A DNA stretch of 64,000 nucleotides from Candidatus Synoicihabitans palmerolidicus. Its GTDB lineage: Bacteria > Verrucomicrobiota > Verrucomicrobiia > Opitutales > Opitutaceae. Below, piece by piece: positions 22,292 to 32,238 of the stretch. The stretch covers positions 2,183,001 to 2,247,000 of the forward strand of contig JAGGDC010000001.1 in the NCBI GenBank assembly GCA_020809425.1, read 5' to 3'. A program made the translations under genes and the position numbers. Under the pieces are notes generated by a model. The model worked only from the letters and a program-made list of their open reading frames with translations, made no database searches and was not told the DNA's origin. Position 1 is the stretch's first letter. Each line of letters starts with the position of its first letter.

Positions 22292-25086
22292 TCACCCCGT
22301 TGTCCTCAACCCGGAGGCAATCGCATTGATCGATAACAACAAGTCCAGCAACTTCGCCTCCGCGGCCGCCCCTCTCAAGCCCACGCCATTCTTTCAATAA
22401 CGCGACTTGCTGACGATGCAGCTCCGTCAACGCATCCTCTCGGATATTCAAGGTAAACGCCAACCGTGGTCGCCGCTCCGCAAACGTGCCGCGGAAGATT
22501 TCCGTCATCATCGCCTGTGTACGCGCATACTCTGCAGTTACCAGCGTCATGAAACGCTCACGCACCGCATCGTCTTCGACCAACGCCGCATAGTTCGCCA
22601 TGATTGCGGGGTTCGCACTCACCAACGAACTCTCAATATTTGTCAACACGTATCGAAAAAATGGTGACGCTTTCACCCCGGCGCAAATCTGGGCAAAGCC
22701 GGCCGGATCCTCCGTCTTCATGCGCTCCAATGCCGCGCCCAAACCATACCACCCGGGAAGATAAAACCGATTTTGGGTCCACGAAAACACCCACGAAATG
22801 GCTCGTAAATCATCCACCGATCCTTGTCCGGTCCGCCGGGAGGGACGCGATCCGATCCGAGAATTTTCCAACGCATCAATGGGCGTCGCCTGCCGGTAAA
22901 ACCGCATGAAATCCGGAGTGTGCAAAAACGCCCGATACGCGTCGCGACTCCACGCCGACCATTTTCCCATCAATGGCCACATGGCATCCTCTTCCACTTG
23001 TGCCACCCGAGGGCGCGCCGTGGTTTCCGCCGCCGACGCCATCAACAACTCCACATTGTAAGCCGCCGAAGACTGGTGCGCATACTTCTGCGCGATCGTC
23101 TCGCCTTGCTCGGTCATGCGCATGCGCCCGGCCAACGAGCCTTGTGCCAATGCCTGCATGAACCCATGCGTCGGTCCGGCACCACGCCCGACCGTACCAC
23201 CACGCCCGTGGAAAAACACCAGCTTCGCTCCATGCTTCTTCGCCATCTCGGCCAACGCTTGTTGCGCCCGGTGCAACGCCCACTGACTCGCGAAAATCCC
23301 GCAGTCCTTGTTCGAGTCCGAATAACCTACCATCATCTGCATCTCGGGTCGCTTCGTCGTCGCCTCCGCGCTCGCATCGTCGAAGCCCAGGCTCCGCCGC
23401 GTCACCGAATGCGACAAAAAGTCCGCCACAATTCCCGGCCCCTTCTCCAAATCCTCCATCGTTTCAAACAACGGCGTAACGGGCAACGGACACCGCAGCC
23501 CGCCGTCTCGCCAGTCTCGCTTCACGCGCCAACAAATACACGACCAACAAATCCTCCGTGCTCCTTGTCATCGATACGATCAACGCCCCCAATCCCGCCG
23601 CCCCATGGGTGGCCCGCTGCGTCGCCAACACCCGATAACACGCCAACACTGCATCCGCTTCCGGCCCCGCCTCGCTGCCCGCCGTTAAAAACGGTCGCGG
23701 CGACTTTAATTCGCGTTCTAACATCTCCCGCTTCTTCTCCGGCGTCCATGACGCAAACGTCTCCTCGCCGATCATCCCCGCCCCTCTTAGGAGCTGTTCC
23801 AACGCTTTCTCGAGAAACGCCGAATTCTGCCGCACGTCCAGCGTCGCCAGATGAAATCCAAACGTCTGCAACTGCCTCCGCAAAGGCTGTACATAGTCCT
23901 GATTCAATCGCTCCGCCCCGATTTCGTCTAGCGACTCGCCCAAAGTCACCAGATCCGCATCCAACTCTTCCGGCGCCCCATAGGCCGCCCCCCTGCCACC
24001 GCGAATCCATCGCCGACAGCACTTTCGCCCGCATCAGGAAAATCGCACTGCGCCAAGGCTCCTCCTGATTGCGTGCCACCGCCGTCGCGGCATCGATCAC
24101 TGCCGAGCCCTTCAACTCCTCCGCCAACCGATCAATCAGCGCCTGCAATCCCTCCGGCGCGGGCTGAAACAAGGAGCTCAACGGCAGGTCGACCGCCAAG
24201 GTCTCCAACCCCCGTCGTTGCACCCGCAATCCACTCATCCGCAAAGAACGCAATGATGTCGCCGTCACAAAAAGATGCCCGTCGCGATCCCCGCCGATCC
24301 ACGTGCCAAACCGAATCATCGTGCCTGCTTCCGCCAACAGCTCCGCGTCCAGTCCGGCCTCAATCCAAGCCTCGCGCAGATGCACATTCGCGCGCTTACC
24401 GACTCCGGAACAATGTCCCGCAAGTAGTGCAACGCGTTGTCCAACTCCGCATTGATGGTCGGCCGCGTGACATGAATCTCCCCGGTCCGCCATAGATTCT
24501 CCAATCGCGCCTCGATCTGGTCCCGCAAACGTTTCCGCTCCCGCGGCGTATAATCCGAGTTCTCGTGCCGGTGGATCAGTGTGTAGATCTCTCGGTGCAA
24601 TTCGCGCACCGTTGCCCGTTTGGCTTCCGTGGGATGGGCCGTCAACACCGGCTCCACTTCGACTTCGCGCAACACCTCCAGTAATTGATCTTCGTTCAAT
24701 CCCTGGGCCCGCATCGCCGCCAAATTATCCGCCCACAACCTCTTCTCCGCCTTCGGTCTTCCTAGCTTTTCCCGCGACCGCCGCACTCGTGCCGCCGCCC
24801 GCTCCTCCACGATGTTGAGTAACTGAAACGCGATCGAATAAGCCTGCTCCACCGTGCGAATCGGGATGCCGTCACTGTTCCGCTTCGTCCCCACCCACGG
24901 CAGGCAGTCCGCCAATTGACTCTCACCCATTCTCCTCAGACCGGCCGCAAACGACTCCATCAGAAGATTCAGTTCCTCCTCAAAAAACGGGATCCTTCTG
25001 CGCGCAAGGGGTGCTGGGTCTGTTCGATCATAAGCGGACGCTACCCTCAGCAATTTCCATGCCAAACGATTCCCTGAGTTTTTCAA
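22292..25086 (-). pseudogene. ppc: Phosphoenolpyruvate carboxylase, frameshifted
   Basis: PEP carboxylase makes oxaloacetate from PEP and bicarbonate to refill the TCA cycle. About 930 codons, close to the family length, are spread over five frames. The N-terminal catalytic block TAHPTEAKRATVRELHREIY has the essential His. GTWIGGDRDGHLFVTATS follows, then MMVGYSDSNKDCGIF and KLVFFHGRGGTVGRGAGPTH (the mobile loop), and ASSLVSANPAI-type C-terminal sequence. It ends NAIASGLRTTG with TGA at 22292. Frame changes are near 24410, 23985, 23525 and 22360. Every motif is preserved, so the damage looks recent or is sequencing error. Confidence 0.88.
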
Positions 25087-25170
25087 TTTCCTGCCTCACG
25101 CAATTTCTTACCCTCCTACCCGTCGATTTGAACTTGATCCTCCCTCGCTCTGTCTTGAAAATTCCTAATC

Positions 25171-25640
25171 GTGCGCCGTCGCTTTGCCCTCATCCTGTCT
25201 CTAGTCGCGTGGCTCTTCGCCACCGGGTGCCACTGGGATTTGGTGCAAACCTTTGCCTGGGGTAAAAGGTTCGCCACCTACGCGCAATCGATGTCCTACG
25301 CCGACGCCGCCCGGTTGACCTTTACCCCCGACAACCTCTGTAACGTCTGCGAACTCGTGCAGGACGCCCGTCAGCAAACCGACGCCGAGGGCCAACCCGC
25401 CCCGGTCTCCGCGGGCACTCAAAAAATCCTGCTCGCCCTTTCACGTCGTGCCGGCCGTGGTCATTTCTGCCCCGGCTCCCGACCCTTGGTTGCTTAGCGA
25501 CCACACTGCGCCGCCCCGCCGGTGCCGCCGCCGCGCGCCTGAGCCCTCCCCTTCGCTCAACCTTCCTGTCCGAGGTTCCTGCCTTCGTTTCAATCGACCA
25601 GCAGGGTCCTTGGCGCGAGTGCCCGTCCGTCTGCGCGGAC
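25171..25640 (+). pseudogene. Small exported protein of unknown function, frameshifted
   Basis: A GTG at 25171 starts a short signal sequence with a cysteine at the end (LSLVAWLFATGCHWD), possibly a lipoprotein. It is followed by VQTFAWGKRFATYAQSMSYA and LTFTPDNLCNVCELVQDARQ. Near 25430 the frame changes; a second frame continues HVVPAVVISAPAPDPWLLSD before decaying. The CNVC motif and the next exported reading frame suggest a metal-related cassette, but this is weak inference. I cannot name the family. Confidence 0.45.
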
Positions 25641-25688
25641 GCCTGCCCGCATCCCACGAACACTCAATAATTTATCTCTTTTTCTCCC

Positions 25689-25789
25689 ATGTTTCGTCCT
25701 TTTTTCGCCTTGGCGCTCTTTCCATTCTCCTCATCTCACCTGTTAATTCCGCCCCTCGCGCCGATTCCCATGCCCCGATCTGGGTCATG
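25689..25789 (+). pseudogene. 5' fragment of an exported protein cut by IS3
   Basis: ATG 25689 opens a hydrophobic leader that, allowing one frameshift, reads into RLGALSILLISPVNSAPRAD and then SHAPIWVM. There the IS3 left end begins at 25790. The tail resembles the start of outer-membrane proteins that begin HAPIGVMG after their signal peptide, which are often in copper/metal loci. Only about 34 codons remain, and no continuation was found past the IS at 27125. Confidence 0.35.
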
Positions 25790-25924
25790 TGAGGTGGACC
25801 CCGTCGGTTGGACAGGTCGGGCGGATTTATAGTTATGGTTTCTGGTTTTTCTGACCAAGAATAAAAGATAATGGAGGGGAGCAGGGGAGGAAGCGCGGCT
25901 TCCTCCCCGCTCGGATAGCCGCCG

Positions 25925-26751
25925 TCAGGCGGCGGCTTGGTAGAGTTGTGCGTGGTAGACCTCGGATGGTGTTTGGCGGCCGTGGGCGGAGTGCGGTCGT
26001 CGGTCGTCGTTGTAGAACAGCAAGTAGGTCTCCAAGTTGGCATGGGTCTCGACCATCGTCTCATAGCGTTTCAGATAGACTTCTTCGTATTTGACGCTGC
26101 GCCACAGGCGTTCGACCAAGACATTGTCCAAGCACCGTCCTTTTCCGTCCATCGACAGTCGCACGCCGGCGGCCAACAATGGCTGGGTGAACTCGGCGCT
26201 GGTAAACAGGCAGCCTTGGTCGGTGTTGCAGATCTCCGGCTTGCCGTAAATCGCCATCGCGCGCTGCACCGCTCGCAAAACGACGCATCGAGCGTGTTGG
26301 ACAGTTCCCATGCGAGCACCCTCCGCGAGTGCCAGTCGATCACCGCACTCAGGTAAACGAAGCCATCGCACACCGGGATGTAGATGATATCTGTTGCCCA
26401 CACGTGATTCGACCTTTCAACCTTCCGCGTTCGCAGCAGATACGGGTAGATCTGAGGAGAGGCCGCTTTCTTCGACAGACTCGGTTTTGGATAGATCGCC
26501 GTGAGTCCCATTAATCCCATCAATCGTCGCACCCGTTTACGGTTCACCACGTGTCCTTCGCGTTGCAACCAACGGGTCATTTGGCGGCTACCAAAGAACG
26601 GTGACTCGAGGTAGATCTCGTCGATCTGTTTCATCAACGCCAGGTCCGCTTCCTTCGGTGGCTTCGGGTGGTGGTAGTAGGTTGAGCGTGGCAGCTCCCA
26701 CAGTTCGCACTGCCGGGCCACACTCAGCTTCGGATGCTCGGTTTCGATCAT
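25925..26751 (-). pseudogene. IS3 OrfB transposase (rve integrase core), frameshifted
   Basis: OrfB starts MIETEHPKLSVARQCELWEL and has the IS3 HTH_21 segment (SPFFGSRQMTRWLQREGHVV). The integrase core shows the DDE motif: WATDIIYIPVCDGFVYLSAV, NTDQGCLFTS and the final E in CLDNVLVERLWRSVKYEEVY. At about 26275 four bases present in copy 2 (ACGC) are missing, which breaks the frame between FCERCSA and LRAVQRAMAIYGKP. The C-terminus is intact, ending YHAQLYQAAA at 25925. Confidence 0.88.
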
Positions 26752-26764
26752 GCTGCGGCGCTCT

Positions 26765-27067
26765 TTACTCTCCAAATGGGCCAACTGTTTTTGAGCCCCT
26801 CGAGCTCCATCTGCAGCTGCCCGATCCGCGCATACAGTTCCTTCTCTTTCTTTGCGATTCCGCTCGATCTCGTCGCGCACCTGCGCCGAGGGCTTCGCGA
26901 AGACCTCCGGCAACCGCTCGGACACCTCCTTCTTCCACTGATCTCACTGGCACCGGATGCACCTCGTGACGCTGCGCGATTACGTGGATCGGCTCGATTC
27001 CCTTAAGGGCTTCGAGCCCTACTTTCGCTTTGAACTCGGCACTGAAGGCACGTCGTTTCTTCGACAT
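26765..27067 (-). pseudogene. IS3 OrfA DNA-binding protein, frameshifted
   Basis: OrfA begins MSKKRRAFSAEFKAKVGLEA with the typical IS3 helix-turn-helix (LKGIEPIHVIAQRHEVHPVP). A frameshift after that point moves the remainder, SERLPEVFAKPSAQVRDEIE and the leucine-zipper region ending KKQLAHLESKERRS-like sequence, into the frame used by OrfB. In intact IS3 elements OrfA and OrfB are joined by programmed -1 frameshifting; here the shift site is no longer clear. Confidence 0.75.
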
Positions 27068-27235
27068 ATTGGACTCCTGTGGGATTTAATCATCCCTCCT
27101 GTCCAACTTCATGGGGCCACCTCACTTGCCTCCCCAATAGGCAGACAATTTATGAATATTATTAATTCATTAGTTCCTTACTAATAGGCTCTTAATCGAA
27201 TGACCCCGACGGGCTCACCTCCACCATCGGCCCAA

Positions 27236-27264
27236 AAAAAGCGCCCCGGCGAACCGAGGCGCTT
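27236..27264 (-). terminator. Rho-independent terminator of the SWIB gene
   Basis: On the minus strand AAGCGCC-TCGGTTCGCCGG-GGCGCTT forms a strong stem-loop followed by a T-run. It begins about 30 bp after the SWIB stop codon. A near-identical hairpin lies at 45660-45684. Confidence 0.85.
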
Positions 27265-27296
27265 GCAAAAAAAGAAAATGAAAGCGGGGTAAAAAC

Positions 27297-27560
27297 TTAC
27301 TTGGTCACGTGACCGGAGACCAACTTGGTCATCTCAAACATGCTGACAGACTTCTTTCCATCAAAGACCTTCTGCAACTTATCATCGGCGTTGATGATGG
27401 TCTTCTTGTTCGGGTCTTGGAGACCGTTCTTCTTAATGTAGACCCATAGAGCTTTGGTGAGCTCGGTCCGGGGAAGTGGCTTCGCCCCAACAACGGCCGC
27501 GAGGGCTTCGTCAGGGGTTACCGGTTTCATGAATGCTGCGTTGGGTTTGCGTTTAGCCAT
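27297..27560 (-). CDS. SWIB/MDM2 domain-containing protein
   Basis: An intact 87-residue gene. The SWIB fold is complete: LPRTELTKALWVYIKKNGLQ, then DPNKKTIINADDKLQKVFDG and VSMFEMTKLVSGHV. Stand-alone SWIB proteins are common in Chlamydiae and Verrucomicrobia and are thought to bind DNA or chromatin-like complexes. The N-terminus is basic (MAKRKPNAAF). It has its own terminator at 27236 and is flanked by the IS3 element and a broken secreted-protein gene, so it is probably transcribed alone. It is a useful taxonomic marker for the PVC group. Confidence 0.92.
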   Translation of the reverse strand: MAKRKPNAAFMKPVTPDEALAAVVGAKPLPRTELTKALWVYIKKNGLQDPNKKTIINADDKLQKVFDGKKSVSMFEMTKLVSGHVTK

Positions 27561-27780
27561 ATCAGATTCCGAGTGTAGACTTCACTGTCTCGAAAGCAAT
27601 ACGATTTTCAGACCCTTCATGGGGTATTTTCAGAGGTAAAACGAAAGAGAACCTCGCCTCTGACCCTAAGTTTCCCAGTCGTGGAGCGCTATTGGAACCA
27701 ATCACACTGACCCTCAGGCCCGCCTGAATTCTGTGTATTTATAAAATTATTACAAACCGGCTTCGAACCCGGAGGCATGG

Positions 27781-28339
27781 TCACCTATTATTACCGGATC
27801 CGCTAGGTTGATTGGCGGCAGTCTGTCGCAACGCCCGTCGCCGCCGCACTTCCGCCGCCACCGCATCCAACCGCGCGCGTTCATCGCGCCGGCGTTGGAT
27901 TCGTTTTTACTGTATTCACCCAAGAATTACCACTGCGATTCGACAGGTTGGCGGCCATCACCGGACGGGCTCCCCCGCCGGCTAGTTTTGTGACCTGCAA
28001 CGCCAGCACCACCGTGCGGCCTGCCTGCCGCACGCGCACGGTATTTTCCGTTGCATCATAGGCCTCAATCACCAATTCATCCGGACCCACCTCAAATTCC
28101 ACCATCAACCAAGCCGATCTATTCTTGGACACATTGTAGACACAGAACAGTTTGGACGCTCCATCTCCGAAAATACCGCAAAACTGCAGCTGAGCATCCT
28201 CCTCCACCTTTGGTGCGGCCGGGGCTTCGGGTCCAGCCGGTGGCATGAAGGGAGAACGGGGCACCTGGGAGAAACCGACCGTGGCCAGTCCACTACACAG
28301 AGAAACGAGTAAAAGAGGACGGATTGATGGAATGAACAT
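27781..28339 (-). pseudogene. Secreted protein of unknown function, one frameshift
   Basis: From ATG 28339 a signal peptide (FIPSIRPLLLVSLCSGLATV) leads into a proline-rich spacer and a beta-rich domain: QFCGIFGDGASKLFCVYNVS, then FEVGPDELVIEAYDATENTV and GGARPVMAANLSNRSGNSWV. After NTVKTNPTPA the frame ends early. A second frame continues DERARLDAVAAEVRRRRALR and ends at 27781, which is a natural basic C-terminus. One lost or gained base near 27885 therefore explains the break. The domain resembles GspC/PilP-like linkers only in size; I do not name a function. Confidence 0.55.
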
Positions 28340-28459
28340 GTTAATAAACCGGAAACGGGACGCATCTCCACTCAATGACGTACAGTCACGGGGTCAAGTG
28401 ACACTACACAACGAATCTGTTTCAGACTCGTTGCTTGCTCCGTCCGGCACCTTCTAAAC

Positions 28460-28765
28460 ATGGTCCCGTTACCGATGCACACTTTGCCACTCTGGGCCTG
28501 GGGCGCCTTTCTCATCTTTATCATCGCGATGCTCGCGCTGGATCTCGGCGTGTTCCGCCGGGGCTCACACACCATCAAGCTAAAGGAGGCTCTCACTTGG
28601 TGCGGCATTTGGTTCAGTCTCGCGATGGCCTTCAACGCCGTCGTGTGGACGTGGCTGGGGCCGAAACGCGGTTTGGAGTGGACGGCGGGCTACCTGATCG
28701 AAATCGCGCTCAGCGTAGACAACGTATTCGTCTTCATTGTCATTTTCACCTATTTTCAAGTTTCG
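28460..28765 (+). pseudogene. terC: TerC-family membrane protein, N-terminal fragment
   Basis: Three membrane helices typical of TerC/Alx proteins are visible: PLWAWGAFLIFIIAMLALDL, LKEALTWCGIWFSLAMAFNA and YLIEIALSVDNVFVFIVIFT. The last carries the conserved Asp-Asn of the SVDNVFVF motif. TerC proteins are Mn2+ exporters or tellurite-resistance factors. At about 28762 the sequence jumps into the 3' part of an unrelated gene, so two-thirds of TerC is missing. No IS is present at the join. Confidence 0.85.
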
Positions 28766-29014
28766 GCGCGCCGGCGGAAGCCGCTCCCGTCATGGCCCGC
28801 TTGCAGATCGACACACAGGCCGCCGTGCGCGACCTCGCCCACAACCCGCAACTCGACGAGGTCGGCCGCGCCCGCGCGCTTGCCGCACTCCAGCAAAAAC
28901 GCACGTGAGCGCCTGGCCTCAACGCTGACCCCCGAACAGCTCGAACGCTACGAACGCGCCTTGGGCCTTTGGATCCCGCGTCTCACCACCCCGCCGCCGC
29001 TCCCCCGCAACTGA
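28766..29014 (+). pseudogene. C-terminal fragment of an unknown protein
   Basis: The piece reads EAAPVMARLQIDTQAAVRDL, then LDEVGRARALAALQQ, and after a frameshift near 28900 LASTLTPEQLERYERALGLW. It stops at 29012. It resembles in style the C-terminus of the next gene (TLTQIAADLDSLLTPEIAARY), so the two were probably tandem paralogues. Its 5' part was lost in the same event that fused it to terC. The function is unknown. Confidence 0.5.
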
Positions 29015-29031
29015 AGCCCCGCCTCGCCTCG

Positions 29032-30123
29032 ATGAAACCGTTTCGCCTCCTGCTTATCCAGTCGCTGCTCGGCAATGTGTGGCTCGCCGCCCGGGTAAGC
29101 ACTCACGTTCGCGCCCAACCCGAAACGCCCGCCCCCAACCTCGCCGTCGAACGCATTGAAACGACTCCCCTCGCCGCACCCGCCCCAGTGCCGGAACGCA
29201 CCTTCCGCGCAACTGCTCAGGATCTCCGCGCGGCCGGATTGAGCCCCGCTTTGGTGGAGCGCATCCTCACCCAGATGCTCAACGAATCCGAACCGGTTGA
29301 GAAACGCGATTATTGGCAAACATCCCCGCGCATCCCTACGAGCGATCGCCTGCGACGCGAAACCGAGCGCGAACAGGCGCCGCGTGACGCGCTCGGCGAC
29401 GACCATCGCTTCGGCGCCAAACGTATCGCCTCACTCCGCAAGGCTTACGGCGACTACACCCCGGAACAGCTTGACCAGATCGACGCGCTACTCCGCGACT
29501 ACAAAAAGATCGGCGTCAAAGTCCGGGCGGAGCCAACCGATGCCATGGCGCGCCGGGAAATGAATGCTTTGCTCACCACGGAGCTGGAGACCGATCTGCT
29601 CAATCTACTCGGCCCCGAGGGCTTCTTCGACTATCAGGTCCGCAACAGCCCTAACTCTCCTATCCTGCGCCACGTCATGGGTGCCTTCAGTCCCACCGAG
29701 TCGGAGTTTCGCGACGTGTTCAGGCTCTACACTGCCGCTAACCGGTTATGGCCGGAACTCGCTCCCGTCCGACACTGCGTTCCGGGATTTCATTGCCGAT
29801 CCCGCCAACCAATCGGCCCTCGTCGCAACCTTGGGTGACGAACGCGCCTGGGAACTCGAATTGGTCTCCGACCCCAAACTGGCCGCCGAAGCCCGCTTTC
29901 TCAGCGCCCTCGATCTCCCTTCCTCGTCCTTGGTTGCGCTTCAGGGCTACTCCGCGCTCGCCAGGAGAGCGCGCTCGCGGCGCTCGCGCCTGCGGCCGAG
30001 GGCACGCCCTCACCGGAAAGTCTCGAGACCGCCCGCCTCACCCTCACCCAAATCGCCGCCGACCTCGACTCCTTGCTGACTCCGGAAATTGCGGCCCGCT
30101 ATCGCGAGACGCACGGCTATTGA
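29032..30123 (+). pseudogene. Unknown exported protein, frameshifted
   Basis: ATG 29032 starts a signal-like segment (FRLLLIQSLLGNVWLAARVS). An Ala/Arg/Glu-rich helical protein follows: ATAQDLRAAGLSPALVERIL, KAYGDYTPEQLDQIDALLRD and LLNLLGPEGFFDYQVRNSPN. Frameshifts near 29760 and 29960 split the C-terminal third (RDFIADPANQSALVATLGDE; TARLTLTQIAADLDSLLTPE). It ends TGA at about 30122 after RYRETHGY. The family is not recognised by me. The preceding gene fragment looks paralogous. Confidence 0.5.
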
Positions 30124-30308
30124 CTGAAGATACCGGAGCCGGTCGAAATACCGCTGCCCCCGAATTAGGGGAGTCTTTCGAAAGAAAGGAGGTGCCCACG
30201 GGCGCCACTCTTCCTCACTCGACGTGGTTTCAAAACGAAAGCAACGCAGGGTAAAAACAAAGGCACCAAAGCCCCTCCGCCGCGGCTCCACGGAGTCAGG
30301 ACCTTCAA

Positions 30309-30640
30309 CAGCAGGCTGATGGGCTTCCCGTCCCTTCGTTCCCTGCTGTAAAAACAGAACCACATCCGACATAGCCCAGTCCGGCGCACGGTCGTCGACA
30401 AGCGACGCCCCCTACCTCCTGCTTCCGTGTAGTCCGTGGTCCAAACCCAGCAGGCTGACGGCTCCGCTCTCCTCTGTTCCCTCCTGTAAAACAAAACCAC
30501 ATCCGACCTCGCCGAGTCCGGCGCGCGGCCGTCGACAAGCGACGCCCCTTTTACATCCTGCTTCCGTGTGGTCCGTGGGCCAAATCCCGCAAACTGACGG
30601 CTCCGTTCTCCTCTGTTCCCTCCTGTAAAACCCAATCCCT
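30309..30640. repeat. Tandem repeat, about 140-bp unit, 2.4 copies
   Basis: Units begin at about 30309, 30449 and 30589 (partial). Shared blocks are CAGCAGGCTGA, CTGTAAAA-CA-AACCACATCC, GTCGACAAGCGACGCCCC and CTGCTTCCGTGT-GTCCGTGG. There is no uniform short repeat with spacers, so it is not a CRISPR array. The motif CCGTGTAGTCCGTGG is similar to CCGTGTAGGTCGTGGG at 50837, so the unit may be built from a common intergenic sequence of this genome. Confidence 0.75.
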
Positions 30641-30686
30641 ACCCGCTGACGGCCTTCGTTCCCTTGTGAGGAGATCCGAGAGGATC

Positions 30687-31509
30687 ATGTCGTTACTTTG
30701 TCACAATACTTGTGCAAAGGAGCTGGGGCGGTTCATGGACAATACGGACCGCTACCAGAGGAGCTGTCGACGAATTGAAACCACCCTCAGGGTATGGAAA
30801 TCGTATCAAGGAATACGCCCAATGCGCCGTCAGGAGGCATGGAAATGCCGAAATGAGTATGACGCTGAGTTGCAACGTTATCACGACATGACCCCGCTCA
30901 GACTTTCGCTGGTCAGCGCCGGGCCGGTCGCACTGACTTCCCGCGACCTCTCCGACAGGGACGCTGCACTGCTGGTCGACCGATGCTGGGAGGCGCTGAC
31001 TGCCCTACTCGCCGAATTACATCGCCGGTTGATGCGCAGTCTACACATTGCAGTGCTCCATTCCCGATTATCGAGCGACCAGCTCAAGATTGATCCACGT
31101 TTCAATGCTTTCCACAAGCGATTGATTCAACTGATTACGAGCCCGTTATCTCAAGCGAGCCCATGCGGAAGTTCTACGACTCGCCGAACAGCTGATGCGG
31201 GACGAATATAGCGATCGCCATCAGCTGGCGGGCACCTTGATGGCCTGCTTGGGAACGGTTCCGCCGCCCCAAGCCATGCCAACATTTTCAGGCGATTTCG
31301 CTGACGAAGTATGTCTGTGTGCGGATCTCGCCCGGGGATGCGCCCCCTTTGCGGACGTGACCTATAACACGCCCGTGTAGGCAACGACGAGCAGGTAGCA
31401 ATCGCAACAGGCATCGCCCCGATGCTGTGAATGGGGTGCTCGAAAAGTGCCGGCAACTCGATTGGGAAATGACCCTCCTCGAAAATTTGGCTCCGCTTAC
31501 CAATCGATA
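30687..31509 (+). pseudogene. Unknown helical protein, frameshifted
   Basis: The first frame (MSLLCHNTCAKELGRFMDNT to RFNAFHKRLIQLITSPLS) is continued after a shift near 31145 by LKRAHAEVLRLAEQLMRDEY and TFSGDFADEVCLCADLARGC. After another shift near 31375 comes DAVNGVLEKCRQLDWEMTLL with a TAG at 31507. Base composition is lower in GC than the surroundings, which may hint at transfer. No family is recognised. It precedes the TIR/NB-ARC gene on the same strand, so a role in the same defence locus is possible but unproven. Confidence 0.4.
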
Positions 31510-32238
31510 GGGCCCCAGGCATGCCCATGAGTCCTTTCGCTCGCCGAAGATGAGAACGTATCAGGATAAAAGCCTTCCTTGCTCTTGGCTGCAGCGGTTG
31601 GCGGAATACGCTCAACGTATGGTGCCGAACTGTCGGGCAATGGTATTCGATTCGTTGCCGAATCGCCGGAGCATTTTGGAGGCATCTAAAAACAAGCAAC
31701 CGCGCCACGTGCGGGGTTGTTTGAAAAGTGGAAAATTCTCCCCCCCTCCTCGAATTCTCCCCCCCTCCCCGTTGCCTCTCGAATGGGTCGACGAAAGTCG
31801 CAATTGAACTCCTACCTTTGATCGAAGATGCAACCGCTAGTTGGATCAATCTCCGTTGGGGCCTTCCGCTCACGGAAAACTCCATGGCGCATTTCGCGCT
31901 CGACCTGAATCGTTTGGTGGCCCTCCACCGCGACCCGAATGCGATATTCGTGCGGGACCACATCGCTGATTCCCGCGTCGGCGCGGACTGGGAGGTAACG
32001 AATCGCTAGCGACGCCAGAAGACCCATTCTGAGCCTTGAACCGGCACGAGCGTGTGTAGAAGCAACGGGGACAAGTCCGTTCCGAAGCACAGTGCGAGCA
32101 GGCACTGGAGCGGCGACGTCGGTATCGAACTACTCGGCGGGTTCACGCCCATGCGATGCGCATCGCTGCGGCTATCGCCAGAAATTATCGAAAAATAACT
32201 CGTTCTCATTCACCGATTCCTGCTTTTTTATCTAGTTC
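31510..32238. other. Eroded region upstream of the TIR gene
   Basis: A plus-strand frame ending at 32009 contains a protein-like stretch (HFALDLNRLVALHRDPNAIF) that may be a gene remnant. CCCCCCCTC occurs twice near 31740-31765 (GAATTCTCCCCCCC). A hairpin with a T-run on the minus strand (GCAACC...GGTTG, 31690-31722) looks terminator-like. The 60 bp before 32239 are AT-rich (TAACTCGTTCTCATTCACCG) and may carry the promoter of the receptor gene. Confidence 0.3.

Larger units (their letters stand above)
25790..27124 (-). mobile_element. IS3-family element, copy 1
   Basis: The ends are TGAGGTGGACCCC (25790) and its imperfect complement GGGGCCACCTCA (27113-27124). The element is 1335 bp with orfA and orfB on the minus strand. 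The flanks (ATG left, CTT right) show no target duplication, so one side may have been rearranged. A second copy begins at 63430. Copy 1 lacks four bases in orfB relative to copy 2. Confidence 0.9.

Noticed and set aside
22824..24068. 414-codon plus-strand open frame.
   Set aside because: It lies opposite ppc, whose catalytic motifs are certain on the minus strand; the plus frame is Pro/Arg/Ser-rich shadow.
30309..30640. Possible CRISPR array.
   Set aside because: The repeat unit is about 140 bp with diverged sequence throughout. There are no short identical repeats with unique spacers and no cas genes.
31151..31963. 270-codon minus-strand open frame across an eroded region.
   Set aside because: It is Arg/Ser/Pro-rich without motif or start signal, and it overlaps better plus-strand coding evidence (LKRAHAEVLRLAEQLMRDEY).
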